A program made the position numbers and the translations under genes. From Bordetella hinzii LMG 13501 (GTDB lineage Bacteria > Pseudomonadota > Gammaproteobacteria > Burkholderiales > Burkholderiaceae_B), in assembly GCF_001548475.1 (NCBI RefSeq), contig NZ_LRUJ01000010.1, positions 62,001 to 126,000 of the forward strand: DNA of 64,000 nt. The letters run 5' to 3'. How positions within the stretch are numbered: position 1 is the stretch's first letter; each line of letters starts with the position of its first letter. Positions 26,167 to 36,393 of the stretch are shown in pieces. Under the pieces are notes generated by a model. That model was not told the DNA's origin. It saw only the letters and a program-made list of their open reading frames with translations, and made no database searches.

Positions 26167-27033
26167 GTGACCGCAACTGACTTCACCCAACTGATCGCCC
26201 GCGCCGAGCGGGTGCTGGCGCAATTGGAAGCCTGGCTGCCCGCCGCGCCTCCGGAAATCGACTGGAACGCCCACGCCTTTCGCTGGCGCCGGCGCGGCTC
26301 GCGCGGCTGGCTGGACGCCGTGCGCCATGTCGCCCGCATCCAGAAAGACGACCTGCAGCATATCGAACGCCAGAAAGACATCATCGACCGCAACACGCGC
26401 CAGTTCCTCGAGAAAAAACCGGCCAACAACGTGCTGATGACCGGCGCGCGCGGCACCGGCAAAAGCTCGCTGGTCAAGGCCATGCTGGCCGCCTACGGCG
26501 ACCGCGGCCTGCGCCTGATCGAGGTCGACAAGAGCGACCTGGGCGACCTGCCGGAGATCGTCGAACTGGTGGCCGCCCGCCCCGAGCGCTTCATCGTCTT
26601 CTGCGACGATCTCTCCTTCGAGGAAGGCGAGGCCGGCTACAAGGCCCTCAAGTCGGTGCTGGACGGTTCGGTGGCCGCGGGCGGCGACAACCTGCTTATC
26701 TACGCCACCTCCAACCGGCGCCACCTCATGCCGGAGTACATGAGCGAAAACCTGCAGGCCAAGCACCAGCCCGATGGTGAAATCCATCCGGGCGAGACCG
26801 TCGAGGAAAAAATCTCGCTGTCCGAGCGCTTCGGCCTCTGGCTGTCCTTCTACCCCTTCAAGCAGGACGACTATCTGGACATCGTCCATCACTGGCTGCG
26901 CGAGCTCGGCTGCCCGGCCGACCGCATCGAGGCTTCGCGCGCCGAGGCCTTGCAATGGGCGCTGGAACGCGGCTCGCGCTCCGGCCGCGTGGCCTACCAG
27001 TTCGCGCGTGATTGGGCCGCCCGCCATGTCTGA
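26167..27033 (+). CDS. DUF815-family AAA+ ATPase
   Basis: A 288-residue P-loop ATPase: Walker A GARGTGKSS (K99), Walker B FIVFCDDLSFE, and a sensor-like IYATSNRRHLMPE segment, all typical of DUF815 proteins, whose cellular role is unknown. It starts with GTG at 26167, preceded by AGGAAA; there is no ATG that keeps the conserved N-terminus. Its last 8 bases overlap the start of the Nudix-ThiE gene, implying a shared transcript and possibly coupled translation. Confidence 0.88.
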   Translation: MTATDFTQLIARAERVLAQLEAWLPAAPPEIDWNAHAFRWRRRGSRGWLDAVRHVARIQKDDLQHIERQKDIIDRNTRQFLEKKPANNVLMTGARGTGKSSLVKAMLAAYGDRGLRLIEVDKSDLGDLPEIVELVAARPERFIVFCDDLSFEEGEAGYKALKSVLDGSVAAGGDNLLIYATSNRRHLMPEYMSENLQAKHQPDGEIHPGETVEEKISLSERFGLWLSFYPFKQDDYLDIVHHWLRELGCPADRIEASRAEALQWALERGSRSGRVAYQFARDWAARHV

Positions 27034-27985
27034 CAAGATCATCGACGTCGCCGCGGGCCTCATCATGCGGCCCGACGGGCAGCTGCTGCTGGGTCAGCGG
27101 CCCGAGGGCAAGCCCTGGGCGGGCTGGTGGGAGCTGCCCGGCGGCAAGCTGGAGCCGGGCGAGACCGTGCTCCAGGCCCTGGCCCGCGAACTGCGGGAAG
27201 AAATCGGCATCACGGTCACCGAGTCGCGCCGCTGGGTGACCTATGTCCACGCCTATCCGCATACGACCGTTCGGCTGGCCTTCTGCTTTGTCACTGGCTG
27301 GACGGGCGAGCCGCGCAGCCTGGAAAACCAGCGCCTGGCGTGGGTGGATCCGCGCCAGGCCGCCCAGGTCGGCGATCTGCTGCCGGCCACGCTGCCGCCG
27401 CTGCGCTGGCTGCAGCTGCCCGTGGCCTATGGCATCAGTTCGGCGGGTTCGCCCGAAGGCATGCCGGCCTTTCTGCAGCGCCTGGACCAGGCCCTGGCCG
27501 GCGGCCTGAAGCTCGTGCAATGGCGCGAGGCGGCCTGGCCGGGCGGTCCCTCCGCCTCGCAGGCCGGTTTCGAAGCCGCGCTGGAGCGCTGCCGCCGGGC
27601 CGGCGCCCGCCTGCTGGTCAACAGCGCCCACCCGCAAGCCTGGTGGCGCCTGGCCGACGGCGTGCACTTGCGTGCCGCCGATGCCGCCAGCCTGCACAGC
27701 CGCCCGGACCTGCCCGCGGGCAGCCTGGTCGGCGTCTCGGCGCACAACCACGCGGAAATCCTTCGGGCCCGCGAGCTGGGCGCCGACTTTGCCGTCGTCG
27801 GCCCCGTGGCGGCCACCCCCAGCCACCCTGGCCAGCCGCCGTTGGGCTGGGACGGTTTCGAGGCCGCCAACCGCGATGCCGGGCTGCCGGTCTACGCGCT
27901 GGGCGGCCAATCGCCGGCCACCCTGGCGCAGGCGCAGGCGCATGGCGCGCACGGCGTGGCGGGGATACGCGGCCTGCTGGGCTGA
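27026..27985 (+). CDS. Nudix hydrolase fused to a ThiE-like domain
   Basis: A 319-residue two-domain protein. Residues 1 to about 130 form a MutT-type Nudix domain with a complete Nudix box (G40, E46, R54-E55, E58-E59, G61). Residues about 135-319 resemble thiamine-phosphate synthase/TenI (LVQWREAAW, LLVNSAH, DGVHLRAADA, VGPVAATPSHPG) but the ThiE phosphate-loop TK is missing. The Nudix half may sanitise oxidised nucleotides such as 8-oxo-dGTP; the second half may bind a ligand without synthase activity. Similar MutT-ThiE fusions are known in other Proteobacteria. It overlaps the upstream ATPase gene by 8 bases. Confidence 0.88.
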   Translation: MSDKIIDVAAGLIMRPDGQLLLGQRPEGKPWAGWWELPGGKLEPGETVLQALARELREEIGITVTESRRWVTYVHAYPHTTVRLAFCFVTGWTGEPRSLENQRLAWVDPRQAAQVGDLLPATLPPLRWLQLPVAYGISSAGSPEGMPAFLQRLDQALAGGLKLVQWREAAWPGGPSASQAGFEAALERCRRAGARLLVNSAHPQAWWRLADGVHLRAADAASLHSRPDLPAGSLVGVSAHNHAEILRARELGADFAVVGPVAATPSHPGQPPLGWDGFEAANRDAGLPVYALGGQSPATLAQAQAHGAHGVAGIRGLLG

Positions 27986-28089
27986 TCGCCCTGTGTCCGA
28001 TCCGGAATGGGGCGGCCCTCTCGGACGTCCCGGTTTCCATGGCGATTTTCCGCTGTTTCCGAGCCATGCGCCGGGCAGACTGGGCGCTC

Positions 28090-28158
28090 ATGAAAACACC
28101 ATCCCTCGGCAAACCGCCCTATGCAATCCGCAATCCGCAATCCGCAATCCGCAATTGA
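28090..28158 (+). other. Alternative upstream start and short frame crossing the 7-bp repeats
   Basis: An ATG at 28090 opens a 22-codon frame (begins MKTPSLGKPPYA) that runs through the heptamer tract and stops at 28156-28158. With one repeat fewer, this frame would join the fimbrial coding frame. It has no clear ribosome-binding site. Recorded as the alternative start of a possible switch, not as a gene. Confidence 0.35.
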
Positions 28159-28768
28159 ATGCGTAAAGATCGCCGCCGCCTCGCTGGCCGTGGCGGGAGC
28201 GATGGGCCTGCCGTCCGCCCATGCCGCCGACGGCACCATCACGATCACCGGCGAGATCACCGACACCACCTGCAAGATCGAGAGCAAGGATCCGCCCCAT
28301 GACCTGATGGTGACGCTGCCCAAGATCAGCAGCAAGACCTTGAAGAACGTCAACGACACGGCGGGCGCTACGGTCTTCGCCATCCGGATCACTGACTGCC
28401 CGGAGGATCTCAGCGGTAGCGTCAAACTCTATTTCGAACCCGGCCCGACCACGGATTACGGCACCGGCAATCTCATCGCCTACGCCGAAGCGGCGCCGGT
28501 CAACGCGGCGAGCAGCATCCCGGACCGCAGCGGCGCCACGGTATTCAACAATGTGCAGATCCAGCTGGCCAATCTCGACGGCAGCCCCATCATGCTGGGC
28601 AAATCCGTGGCGGAACAGGCCGTCCAGGGCGTGCCGTTGAGCAATGGCAGCGGGGACGCCAAGCAGGCCACGCTGCGCTATCTGGCGCGCTACATCAGGA
28701 CCTCGGACAACGCCATCACGGCCGGCAAGCTGCTGACCTACGTGCAATACACCGTCGTCTATCCCTGA
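28121..28768 (+). CDS. Fimbrial major-subunit-like protein (Fim2/Fim3-like), possible phase-variable
   Basis: A 215-residue secreted pilin of the chaperone-usher type. Signal peptide 1-35 ends in SAHA before ADGTITITG. The mature part has paired cysteines C51 and C93, TLPKIS, YFEPGPTTDYGTG, and a C-terminal VQYTVVYP strand for chaperone/subunit contact. The match to Bordetella Fim2/Fim3 is by recollection (ITDTTC, LPKIS, YFEPGPTTDY, VVYP). No chaperone, usher or adhesin gene is adjacent, so assembly would need a machine elsewhere. The coding start lies directly on a heptamer repeat tract, and the N-terminus before the hydrophobic core is made of repeat-derived residues. No poly-C tract is seen upstream. 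Confidence 0.85.
   Translation: MQSAIRNPQSAIECVKIAAASLAVAGAMGLPSAHAADGTITITGEITDTTCKIESKDPPHDLMVTLPKISSKTLKNVNDTAGATVFAIRITDCPEDLSGSVKLYFEPGPTTDYGTGNLIAYAEAAPVNAASSIPDRSGATVFNNVQIQLANLDGSPIMLGKSVAEQAVQGVPLSNGSGDAKQATLRYLARYIRTSDNAITAGKLLTYVQYTVVYP
28124..28155 (+). repeat. Heptanucleotide tandem repeat, four copies of CAATCCG
   Basis: Four perfect CAATCCG copies (28124-28151) plus CAAT lie just after the fimbrial ATG. Seven is not a multiple of three, so each gain or loss of a copy shifts the reading frame. This is the arrangement used for slipped-strand phase variation. Confidence 0.9.
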
Positions 28769-28773
28769 CCGGC

Positions 28774-30207
28774 TCAGGGCTGGGCCGGCGGGTCCAGCCC
28801 CTCCCAGCCGCCGCCCAGGGCCGTCACCAGCTGCACGCTGGCGATCAGTCGATTGCCCAAGAGGCTGATCGCGTTGCGCTCGCTGGCCAGCGCCGTGGCT
28901 TCCACCACGGCCACGCTCAGGTAATCCACCAGTCCGGCCTCATATTGGTTGCGCGTCAGGCGCAAGGACTCCCGCGCCGACTCCAGCGCCCGCCGCTGCA
29001 CCTGCTGCTCCTCGGCCATGACGCGCAGCTGCACGAGATAGTCCTCCACCTCGCGCAGGGCGGTGAGCACTGACTGGCGGTAGGCAGCCGCCTGTGCATC
29101 ATAGGCGGCGCGCGCCGAGGCGATCTGCGCCTCGCGCGCGCCGCCGTCGAAGATCGTCAAGGCCAGCGCCGGCCCCAGGGACCAGAAGCGCGCCGGCGCG
29201 GTCAGCCAATCGGCGAACTGCCCGCTACGAAAGCCGCCCGAGGCCGACAAGGTCAAGTCCGGAAACCAAGCCGATTGCGCCACGCCGATTTGCGCATTGG
29301 CCGCCGCGGCGCGCCGCTCCGCCGCCGCGACGTCCGGGCGGCGCTGCAGCAAGGCCGAGGGCAGGCCCACCGGGATCTCCGGCAACTGCTGCGTGAACGT
29401 CACCGGCGGCAGGGAAAACTGCGAGGGCGCCGTGCCCACCAGCACGGCGATCGCATGCTCGTACTGGCCGCGCTGCCACTCCAGGTCCACCAGTTGCGCC
29501 CGCGTGCTTTCCAGCTGGGTCTGCGCCACGGCCACATCGGCCTTGCCGGCCACGCCCGCGTCATAGCGGTTGCGCGTCAGGGTCAGCGACCGCTCATAGG
29601 CTTGCACGGTCGCCTGCAGCAGGCGCTTCTGCTCATCGAGCACCCGCAGCTGCAGATAGTTCTGCGCCAGCGCGGCCTGCGCCGACAGGCGCGCCGACGC
29701 CAGATCGGCGGCGCTGGCCGCTTCGCTGGCGCGGCTGGACTCCAGCTCGCGGCGCAGGCGGCCCCACAGATCCAACTCCCAGCTCACATTGCCGGTCAGG
29801 GAATACTGGTTGCCGACGGAGGCGCTGCCGGACGAGGTCCCGCCGCCGGAGCGCGTCACCCCGGCGCCGACGCCCACGGTCGGGAAAAAGCCCGCCCGCG
29901 CCACGCCCACCAGCGCCCGGGCCTGGCGATAATTGGCTTCGGCCTGGGCGATGGTCTGGTTGGCCGAGTTCAGCCGGGTCATCAGGCCGTCGAGCAGCGG
30001 ATCGCCGTAAATCGTCCACCACTGGCCGCGCGCGACGGTATCGGCCGGCTGCGCCGGCCGCCAGCCGGGCACGGTCTGCTGGCCTTCCTTGAAGGCCGTG
30101 CCCACGTCGATGTCCGGCCGCTGGTAGTCCGGGCCGACGGCGCAGCCCGCCAGCAGGGCGGCCAGCGCCAAGGGCAATGCTCGGGCGGGAAGGAACTTAG
30201 GCATCAT
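28774..30207 (-). CDS. RND efflux outer-membrane channel lipoprotein (OprM/NodT family)
   Basis: A 477-residue TolC-like channel with a lipoprotein signal peptide (lipobox LLAGC, C22) and duplicated helical outer-membrane-efflux repeats ([30 protein letters not shown] and a second half). It forms the outer-membrane exit duct for the MdtABC-type pump. It starts within the last 11 bases of the second permease gene (ATG 30207, or 30204). It ends 5 bases from the convergent fimbrial gene, with no terminator visible between. Confidence 0.95.
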   Translation of the reverse strand: MMPKFLPARALPLALAALLAGCAVGPDYQRPDIDVGTAFKEGQQTVPGWRPAQPADTVARGQWWTIYGDPLLDGLMTRLNSANQTIAQAEANYRQARALVGVARAGFFPTVGVGAGVTRSGGGTSSGSASVGNQYSLTGNVSWELDLWGRLRRELESSRASEAASAADLASARLSAQAALAQNYLQLRVLDEQKRLLQATVQAYERSLTLTRNRYDAGVAGKADVAVAQTQLESTRAQLVDLEWQRGQYEHAIAVLVGTAPSQFSLPPVTFTQQLPEIPVGLPSALLQRRPDVAAAERRAAAANAQIGVAQSAWFPDLTLSASGGFRSGQFADWLTAPARFWSLGPALALTIFDGGAREAQIASARAAYDAQAAAYRQSVLTALREVEDYLVQLRVMAEEQQVQRRALESARESLRLTRNQYEAGLVDYLSVAVVEATALASERNAISLLGNRLIASVQLVTALGGGWEGLDPPAQP

Positions 30208-33200
30208 GGCTGGTCGGGTTCAGGATGGGCCGGCGATTGGCCCACAGGCGGAAACGGTCGAGATAAAGATAGACCACCGGGGTGGTGTAGAGCGTCAGGA
30301 TCTGGCTGAGCACCAGGCCGCCGACAATGGTGATGCCCAGCGGCCGGCGCATTTCCACGCCCGCGCCCGTGGCCAGCACCAGCGGCAGGGCGCCGAATAT
30401 CGCGGCCAGGGTCGTCATCATGATGGGCCGGAAACGTGTCAGGCAGGCCTGGTAGATGGCCTCGCGCGGCGTCAGGCCCTGCCGGCGCTCGGCCTCCAGC
30501 GCGAAGTCCACCATCATGATGGCGTTCTTCTTGACGATGCCGATCAGCAGAAAGACCCCGATCAGCGCGATCAAGGTGAACTCGGTATTCAGCGCCATCA
30601 GGGCGAGCAGCGCGCCAATGCCGGCCGAGGGCAGGGTCGACAGGATGGTCAGCGGGTGCACCAGGCTCTCGTACAGGATGCCCAGCACGATATACATGGC
30701 GACCAGGGCGGCCAGGATGAGCCAGGGCTGGCGCGCCAGGGTCTTCTGCAATTCCGCCGCCGTGCCCTGGAACCCCGCCTGGATCTGGTCCGAGGGCAGC
30801 CCGATGCGCGCCACGGCGGCGTCGATGGCCCGCGTGGCCTGCTCCAGCGACACGCCCGGCGCGGTGGCGAAAGAGATGGTGTCGGCCACGAACAGGCCCT
30901 GGTGGCTCACGCTCAGCGGCGCGTTTCCTACCTCCAGCCGGGCGAAGGCCGCCAGCGGCACCCGGCTGCCATCGGCGGCCACCACATGGAGCTGTTTGAG
31001 GGACTCCGCGTCCTCGGCGAACTTCTGGTCCACGCCCATGACGACGTGATACTGGTTCAGCGGCCCGTACATGACCGACACCTGCCGCTGGCTGTAGGAG
31101 TTGTTGAGCACCGCGGCGATGGTGGCCATATTGATGCCCAGCCGGGTGGCGGTCTCGCGGTCGATGATGAGGTTGATCTGCCGGCCTTTGTCCTCGACGT
31201 CGGCATCGACGTCGGTCAGCTCGGGCAGCTCCGACATGGCGCGCTGCACCCGCGGCATCCAGGTGCGCAGCAAGGCCAGGTCGCCGGCCATCAAGGCGTA
31301 GTCATAGGAACCCGTGCTCTGGCGGCCGCCGATGCGTATGTCCTGCTGCGACACCAGGAAGAGTTGCGCCCCGGGTTCGCGCTGCAGGCGGCCGCGCAGG
31401 CGATTGATCACCTCGTCGGCGCTCACGCCACGCTCGGCCAGGGGCTTGAGCTGGATCTGCATGAAGCTGGTGTTGCTGCCGCCGCGCCCCCCGGCATAGG
31501 CGGTGATGCTCTGCACCGCCGGATCGGCCATGATGATCTTGCGGAAGAACTCCAGCTTGGGCACCGTGGCCTGGAAGGACGTGCCCTGGTCGACACGGAA
31601 GAAGCCCAGCAGCTGGCCCGTGTCCTGCTGCGGCAGAAAGCCCTTGGGCACGGCCGTATAGAGGTAGACATTGAGCGCGATCGTGCCCAGCAGGATCGCG
31701 ATCATGAGACGCCCATGGCGCAGGGCCCAGTGCAGGGAGCGGCCGTAGCCCTCGCGCATGCCGTCGAAAAACCGCCCGATCCAGCCGGCCGGCCGGCCCG
31801 CGGCGCGCATTTCGGGCTCGGCGCGCAGCAGCCGGGCGCACATCATGGGCGTGAGCGTGAGCGAGACCACCAGCGACACCATGATGGCGGCCGACAGCGT
31901 GACCGCGAATTCACGGAACAGGCGCCCCACCACGCCGCCCATGAGCAGGATGGGAATGAACACCGCCACCAGCGACAGGCTCATGGACAGCACCGTGAAA
32001 CCCACCTCGCGCGAGCCGCGCAGCGCCGCCCGCATGGGCGGCACGCCGCGCTCGATGTGGCGCATGATGTTCTCCAGCACCACGATGGCGTCGTCCACCA
32101 CGAAGCCGGTGGCCACGATAAGCGCCATCAGCGAGATAGTGTTCAGCGTGTAGCCGCACAGATACATGATGCAGAACGTGCCCACCAGGGACACGGGCAC
32201 GGCCACCGAGGGGATGATGGCCGCGCGCCAGCGCCGCAGGAACATCAGTACCACCATCACGACCAGGCCCACGGCGATGACCAGGGTCAGCTCGGCCTCG
32301 TGCAGGGAGGCGCGGATGCTGGGCGTGCGGTCCTGCGCCACGGAGAGGTCCACATCGCCGGGCAGGAAGGCGGCCAGTTGCGGCAGCTGGGCCCGCACCG
32401 CGTCGACGGTTTCGATGATGTTGGCGTCGGCCTGGCGCCGCAGGATGAGCAGGATGGCCTTGCCGTCGTTGTAGAACCCCGTCTGGAACAGATCTTCGAC
32501 CGAATCCTCCACCGTCGCCACATCCGACAACCGCACCGCCGCCCCGTTGACCCAGGCGACGATGAGCGGCCGGTATTGCTCGGCGCGGCTGAGCTGGTCG
32601 CTGGCCAGGATCTGCCAATGGTATTCGTCATTCTCGAGCAGGCCCTTGGGGCGCAGGGCGTTGGCGTTGGACAGCGTCTGGCGCACCTGGTCGAGCGACA
32701 CCCCGCGGTTGGCCAGCGCGCCCGGATTCAGGCTCACCCGCACGGCCGGCAGGGAGCTGCCGCCCACGGTCACCTCGCCCACGCCGTTCACCTGGGCGAG
32801 CTTCTGGGCCACGATGGTCGAGGCCAGGTCATAGAGCTGGCCCTGCGTCAGCGTCTTGGACGTCATGGCCAGCGTCATGATGGGCGCGGCCGAGGGATTG
32901 GCCTTGTGATAGGTCGGATTGCTGCGCAGGCTGGTGGGCAGCAGCGAGCGCGCGGCGTTGATGGCCGCCTGCACGTCGCGGGCGGCGCCGTCGATATCGC
33001 GGCTCAGGTCGAACTGCAGCGTGATGCGGGTGGAGCCCTGCGTGCTGCGCGAGGTCATCTCGGTCACGCCGGCGATGCTGCCCAGCGAGCGCTCCAGCGG
33101 AGTGGCCACGCTGGACGCCATGGTCTCGGGGCTGGCCCCGGGCAGGCTGGCCGTGACGGAAATCGTCGGAATGTCCACCTGCGGCAGCGGCGCGACCGGC

Positions 33201-33295
33201 AGCAGGCGGAAAGCCAGGGCACCGGCCAGCACCACGGCCAGCGCCAGCAAGGTGGTGGCGACGGGCCGGACGATGAAGGGCGCCGACAGGATCAT
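30197..33295 (-). CDS. mdtC: RND multidrug permease, MdtC-like
   Basis: A 1032-residue inner-membrane proton-driven pump of the HAE1 family. The proton-relay aspartate pair is in [14 protein letters not shown], with late helices containing [12 protein letters not shown] and [18 protein letters not shown]. Tandem MdtB/MdtC-type permeases work as a mixed trimer and share one adaptor. Its ATG overlaps the preceding permease stop by 4 bases (ATGA), supporting fixed-ratio synthesis. Confidence 0.94.
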   Translation of the reverse strand: MILSAPFIVRPVATTLLALAVVLAGALAFRLLPVAPLPQVDIPTISVTASLPGASPETMASSVATPLERSLGSIAGVTEMTSRSTQGSTRITLQFDLSRDIDGAARDVQAAINAARSLLPTSLRSNPTYHKANPSAAPIMTLAMTSKTLTQGQLYDLASTIVAQKLAQVNGVGEVTVGGSSLPAVRVSLNPGALANRGVSLDQVRQTLSNANALRPKGLLENDEYHWQILASDQLSRAEQYRPLIVAWVNGAAVRLSDVATVEDSVEDLFQTGFYNDGKAILLILRRQADANIIETVDAVRAQLPQLAAFLPGDVDLSVAQDRTPSIRASLHEAELTLVIAVGLVVMVVLMFLRRWRAAIIPSVAVPVSLVGTFCIMYLCGYTLNTISLMALIVATGFVVDDAIVVLENIMRHIERGVPPMRAALRGSREVGFTVLSMSLSLVAVFIPILLMGGVVGRLFREFAVTLSAAIMVSLVVSLTLTPMMCARLLRAEPEMRAAGRPAGWIGRFFDGMREGYGRSLHWALRHGRLMIAILLGTIALNVYLYTAVPKGFLPQQDTGQLLGFFRVDQGTSFQATVPKLEFFRKIIMADPAVQSITAYAGGRGGSNTSFMQIQLKPLAERGVSADEVINRLRGRLQREPGAQLFLVSQQDIRIGGRQSTGSYDYALMAGDLALLRTWMPRVQRAMSELPELTDVDADVEDKGRQINLIIDRETATRLGINMATIAAVLNNSYSQRQVSVMYGPLNQYHVVMGVDQKFAEDAESLKQLHVVAADGSRVPLAAFARLEVGNAPLSVSHQGLFVADTISFATAPGVSLEQATRAIDAAVARIGLPSDQIQAGFQGTAAELQKTLARQPWLILAALVAMYIVLGILYESLVHPLTILSTLPSAGIGALLALMALNTEFTLIALIGVFLLIGIVKKNAIMMVDFALEAERRQGLTPREAIYQACLTRFRPIMMTTLAAIFGALPLVLATGAGVEMRRPLGITIVGGLVLSQILTLYTTPVVYLYLDRFRLWANRRPILNPTSHDA

Positions 33296-36200
33296 GGCTC
33301 GGTCCGCGCCCGGCCGGCCGCGCCGCGCGGGCGGGCCAGGCGGTCAAACATCAGATAGATCACCGGGGTGGTGAACAGCGTCAGCACCTGGCTCAGCAAG
33401 AGACCGCCCACCATGACCAGGCCCAGGGGCTGGCGCAGCTCCGCGCCGGTGCCGGTCGAAAGCATGAGCGGCAAGGCGCCGAACAGCGCGGCCAGCGTCG
33501 TCATCAGGATGGGCCTGAAGCGCAGCAGGGCTGCCTGGTGGATGGCTTCGCGCGGGGCCATGCCCTGCTTGCGTTCGGCTTCCAGGGCAAAGTCGATCAT
33601 CATGATGGCGTTCTTCTTGACGATGCCGATCAGCAAGATGATGCCGATGATGCCTATCATGTCCAGGTCGGTGCCCGACAGCAGCAGGGCCAGCAGCGCC
33701 CCCACCCCGGCCGAGGGCAAGGTCGAGAGAATGGTGATCGGGTGGATGTAGCTCTCATAGAGCACCCCCAGCACGATGTACATGGTCACCACCGCCGCCA
33801 GGATCAGCCACAGCGTGCTGGTCAATGAATTCTGGAAGGCCAGCGCCGCGCCCTGGAAGCGCGTCTCGATGGCCGTGGGCATGCCGATTTCGCGTTCGGC
33901 CGCGGCGATCGCGTCGACGGCGGCCGACAGGGAAGCGCCCGGTGCCAGGTTGAAGGACACCGTCACCATGGGGAACTGGTCCAGCCGGTTGATGGCCAGC
34001 ACCGTATGCCCTTCCGAGATGCGCGCCACCGACGACAGGGGCACCTGGCCGCCGCCGGCGGTCGGCACATGGATCTGGTCCAGCGCCGAGGCGTCGCGGC
34101 GGAACTGCGGCAACACCTCCAGCACCACGCGGTACTGATTGGATTGCGTGAAGATGGTGGAGATCAGGCGCTGCCCGAAGGCGTCGTAGAGCACCTCGTC
34201 GATGGTCGATGCCGTGATGCCCAGCCGCGAGGCCGCGTCGCGGTCGATTTCCACCCAGGTCATCAGGCCCTGGTCCTGCAGATCGTGCGAGACATCGGCC
34301 AGCTCCGGCAGCTGGCTCAGGCGCTCCACCAGCTTGGGCGCCCACTCGCTCAGCTGGGCGAGATCCGGGTTGGACAGCGTCATCTGGTATTGCGTGCGCG
34401 CCACGCGGTCTTCGATGGTCAGATCCTGCACGGGCTGCAGATAGAGCGTTACGCCGTTGTTCATGCCGGCCACGGCATCCTGCAGGCGCTGCATGGTCGC
34501 CTTCTGGCTGGAACTGCGCTCGCCCTGCGGTTTGAGCGCGATCTGCATGCGCCCGGCATTGAGCGTGGCATTGCTGCCGTCCACGCCGATGAACGACGAC
34601 ACGGCCTCCACGTCCGGGTCTTGGGCAATGCGATTGGCGACTTCCTGCTGGCGCTGCGACATCGCCGCGAAGGAGATGGTCTGGGGCGCCTGCGTGATGC
34701 CTTGGATGAGGCCGGTGTCCTGCTGCGGGAAAAAGCCCTTCGGGATGGCGATATACAACAGGACCGTCAAGGCAAAAGTCGCCAGCGCCACCAGCAGCGT
34801 AAGCGCCTGGTGCTCCAACACCACCTTGAGCATGCGGTCGTAGCCGGCGATGACGCGGTCGATGGCGTTGCCGGTCCACCGATGGAAGCGCCCATGGCGC
34901 TGGGCCGACTCGGGCTTGAGCAGACGGGCGCACATCATGGGGGTGAGCGTGAGAGACACCACCAGCGAAATCAGGATGGACACCGCCAGCGTCACGGCGA
35001 ACTCGCGGAACAGCCGGCCTACCACCTCCTGCATGAAGAGCAGCGGAATCAGCACGGCGATCAGCGAGAAGGTCAGCGAGATCAGCGTAAAGCCGATCTG
35101 CGAAGCGCCCTTCAGGGCGGCCTGCATCGGCGACTCGCCCTCCTCGATATGCCGGGCGATGTTCTCGATCATGACGATGGCATCGTCGACCACGAAACCC
35201 GTGGCGATGGTCAGCGCCATGAGGGTCAGGTTGTTGATGCTGAAACCGGCCAGGTACATGATGCCGAAGGTGCCGATCAGCGACAGCGGCACGACCACGC
35301 TGGGAATGAAGGTCGCCGTGGCGCTGCGCAGGAAGACAAAGGTCACCAGCACCACCAGGGCGACGGCCATGAACATCTCATGCTGGACGTCCTTGACCGA
35401 ATCGCGGATGGTCTGGGTGCGGTCGGAGACCACGTGCAGGTCCAGCGTGGCGGGCAGGGCCGCGCGCAGCTGCGGCAGCATGTCGCGGATGCGGTCCACC
35501 ACATCGATGACGTTGGCTCCCGGCTGACGCTGCACATTCAGCAGGATGGCCGGCTTGTCCCCCACCCAGGCTGCCTGGCGCGTATCCTCGGCGGCCTGGA
35601 CGGCGCGCGCCACATCCGACAGGCGCAACGGCGCGTTGTTCTTGTAGGCGATGATCAGGTCGTTGTAGTCGGTGGGCGATTTCAGCTGGTCATTGGCGTC
35701 GATAGTGGTCGAGCGCAAGGGTCCGTCCAGGTTGCCCTTGGGCTGGTTGACGTTGGCGCCCACCACGGCCGTGCGCAGGTCGGACAGGCCCAGGCCGGCG
35801 GCGGCCAGCGCCTGCGGATTGACCTGCACGCGCACGGCTGGCCGCTGGCCGCCAGCCACGCTGACCAGGCCCACGCCCGGCACCTGCGACAGCTTTTGCG
35901 CCATGCGCGTATCGACCAGGTCGCGCACCTGCGGCAGGGGCATGGTGGGCGAGGTGATGGCCAGGGTCAGCACCGCCGCGTCGGCGGGATTGACTTTGTT
36001 GTAGACCGGCGGCACCGGCAGGTCGCTGGGCAGGAGATTGGATGCGGCGTTGATGGCCGCCTGCACCTGTTGCTCGGCCACGTCCAGCGACAGGCTGAGG
36101 CTGAACTGCAAGGTGATGACCGAGGCGCCGCCCGAACTGGTGGACGACATCTGGTTCAGGCCCGGCATCTGCCCAAACTGGCGCTCCAGCGGCGAGGTCA

Positions 36201-36387
36201 CCAGCGAGGTCATCACATCAGGGCTGGCGCCCGGATACAGCGTCACGACCTGGATGGTCGGATAATCGACCTCGGGCAGCGCCGACACCGGCAGCAGCCG
36301 ATAGGCGATCAGGCCGGCGATCAGGATGGCCACCATGGACAGCGTGGTGGCCACCGGCCGGAGGATGAACAGACGCGACGGGCTCAC
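33292..36387 (-). CDS. mdtB: RND multidrug permease, MdtB-like
   Basis: A 1031-residue inner-membrane RND pump, paralogous to the next gene. [19 protein letters not shown] carries the aspartate pair; [17 protein letters not shown] and [18 protein letters not shown] are conserved. The start is GTG at 36387, 6 bases after the adaptor gene. Order adaptor-permease-permease-channel matches mdtABC plus an outer-membrane factor. Substrates cannot be predicted from sequence. Confidence 0.94.
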   Translation of the reverse strand: MSPSRLFILRPVATTLSMVAILIAGLIAYRLLPVSALPEVDYPTIQVVTLYPGASPDVMTSLVTSPLERQFGQMPGLNQMSSTSSGGASVITLQFSLSLSLDVAEQQVQAAINAASNLLPSDLPVPPVYNKVNPADAAVLTLAITSPTMPLPQVRDLVDTRMAQKLSQVPGVGLVSVAGGQRPAVRVQVNPQALAAAGLGLSDLRTAVVGANVNQPKGNLDGPLRSTTIDANDQLKSPTDYNDLIIAYKNNAPLRLSDVARAVQAAEDTRQAAWVGDKPAILLNVQRQPGANVIDVVDRIRDMLPQLRAALPATLDLHVVSDRTQTIRDSVKDVQHEMFMAVALVVLVTFVFLRSATATFIPSVVVPLSLIGTFGIMYLAGFSINNLTLMALTIATGFVVDDAIVMIENIARHIEEGESPMQAALKGASQIGFTLISLTFSLIAVLIPLLFMQEVVGRLFREFAVTLAVSILISLVVSLTLTPMMCARLLKPESAQRHGRFHRWTGNAIDRVIAGYDRMLKVVLEHQALTLLVALATFALTVLLYIAIPKGFFPQQDTGLIQGITQAPQTISFAAMSQRQQEVANRIAQDPDVEAVSSFIGVDGSNATLNAGRMQIALKPQGERSSSQKATMQRLQDAVAGMNNGVTLYLQPVQDLTIEDRVARTQYQMTLSNPDLAQLSEWAPKLVERLSQLPELADVSHDLQDQGLMTWVEIDRDAASRLGITASTIDEVLYDAFGQRLISTIFTQSNQYRVVLEVLPQFRRDASALDQIHVPTAGGGQVPLSSVARISEGHTVLAINRLDQFPMVTVSFNLAPGASLSAAVDAIAAAEREIGMPTAIETRFQGAALAFQNSLTSTLWLILAAVVTMYIVLGVLYESYIHPITILSTLPSAGVGALLALLLSGTDLDMIGIIGIILLIGIVKKNAIMMIDFALEAERKQGMAPREAIHQAALLRFRPILMTTLAALFGALPLMLSTGTGAELRQPLGLVMVGGLLLSQVLTLFTTPVIYLMFDRLARPRGAAGRARTEP

Positions 36388-36393
36388 GGCCGC

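Noticed and set aside
27986-28120. A poly-C promoter tract for Bordetella-style fimbrial phase variation
   Set aside because: I looked upstream of the fimbrial gene and found no C-run; only the heptamer repeat is present.
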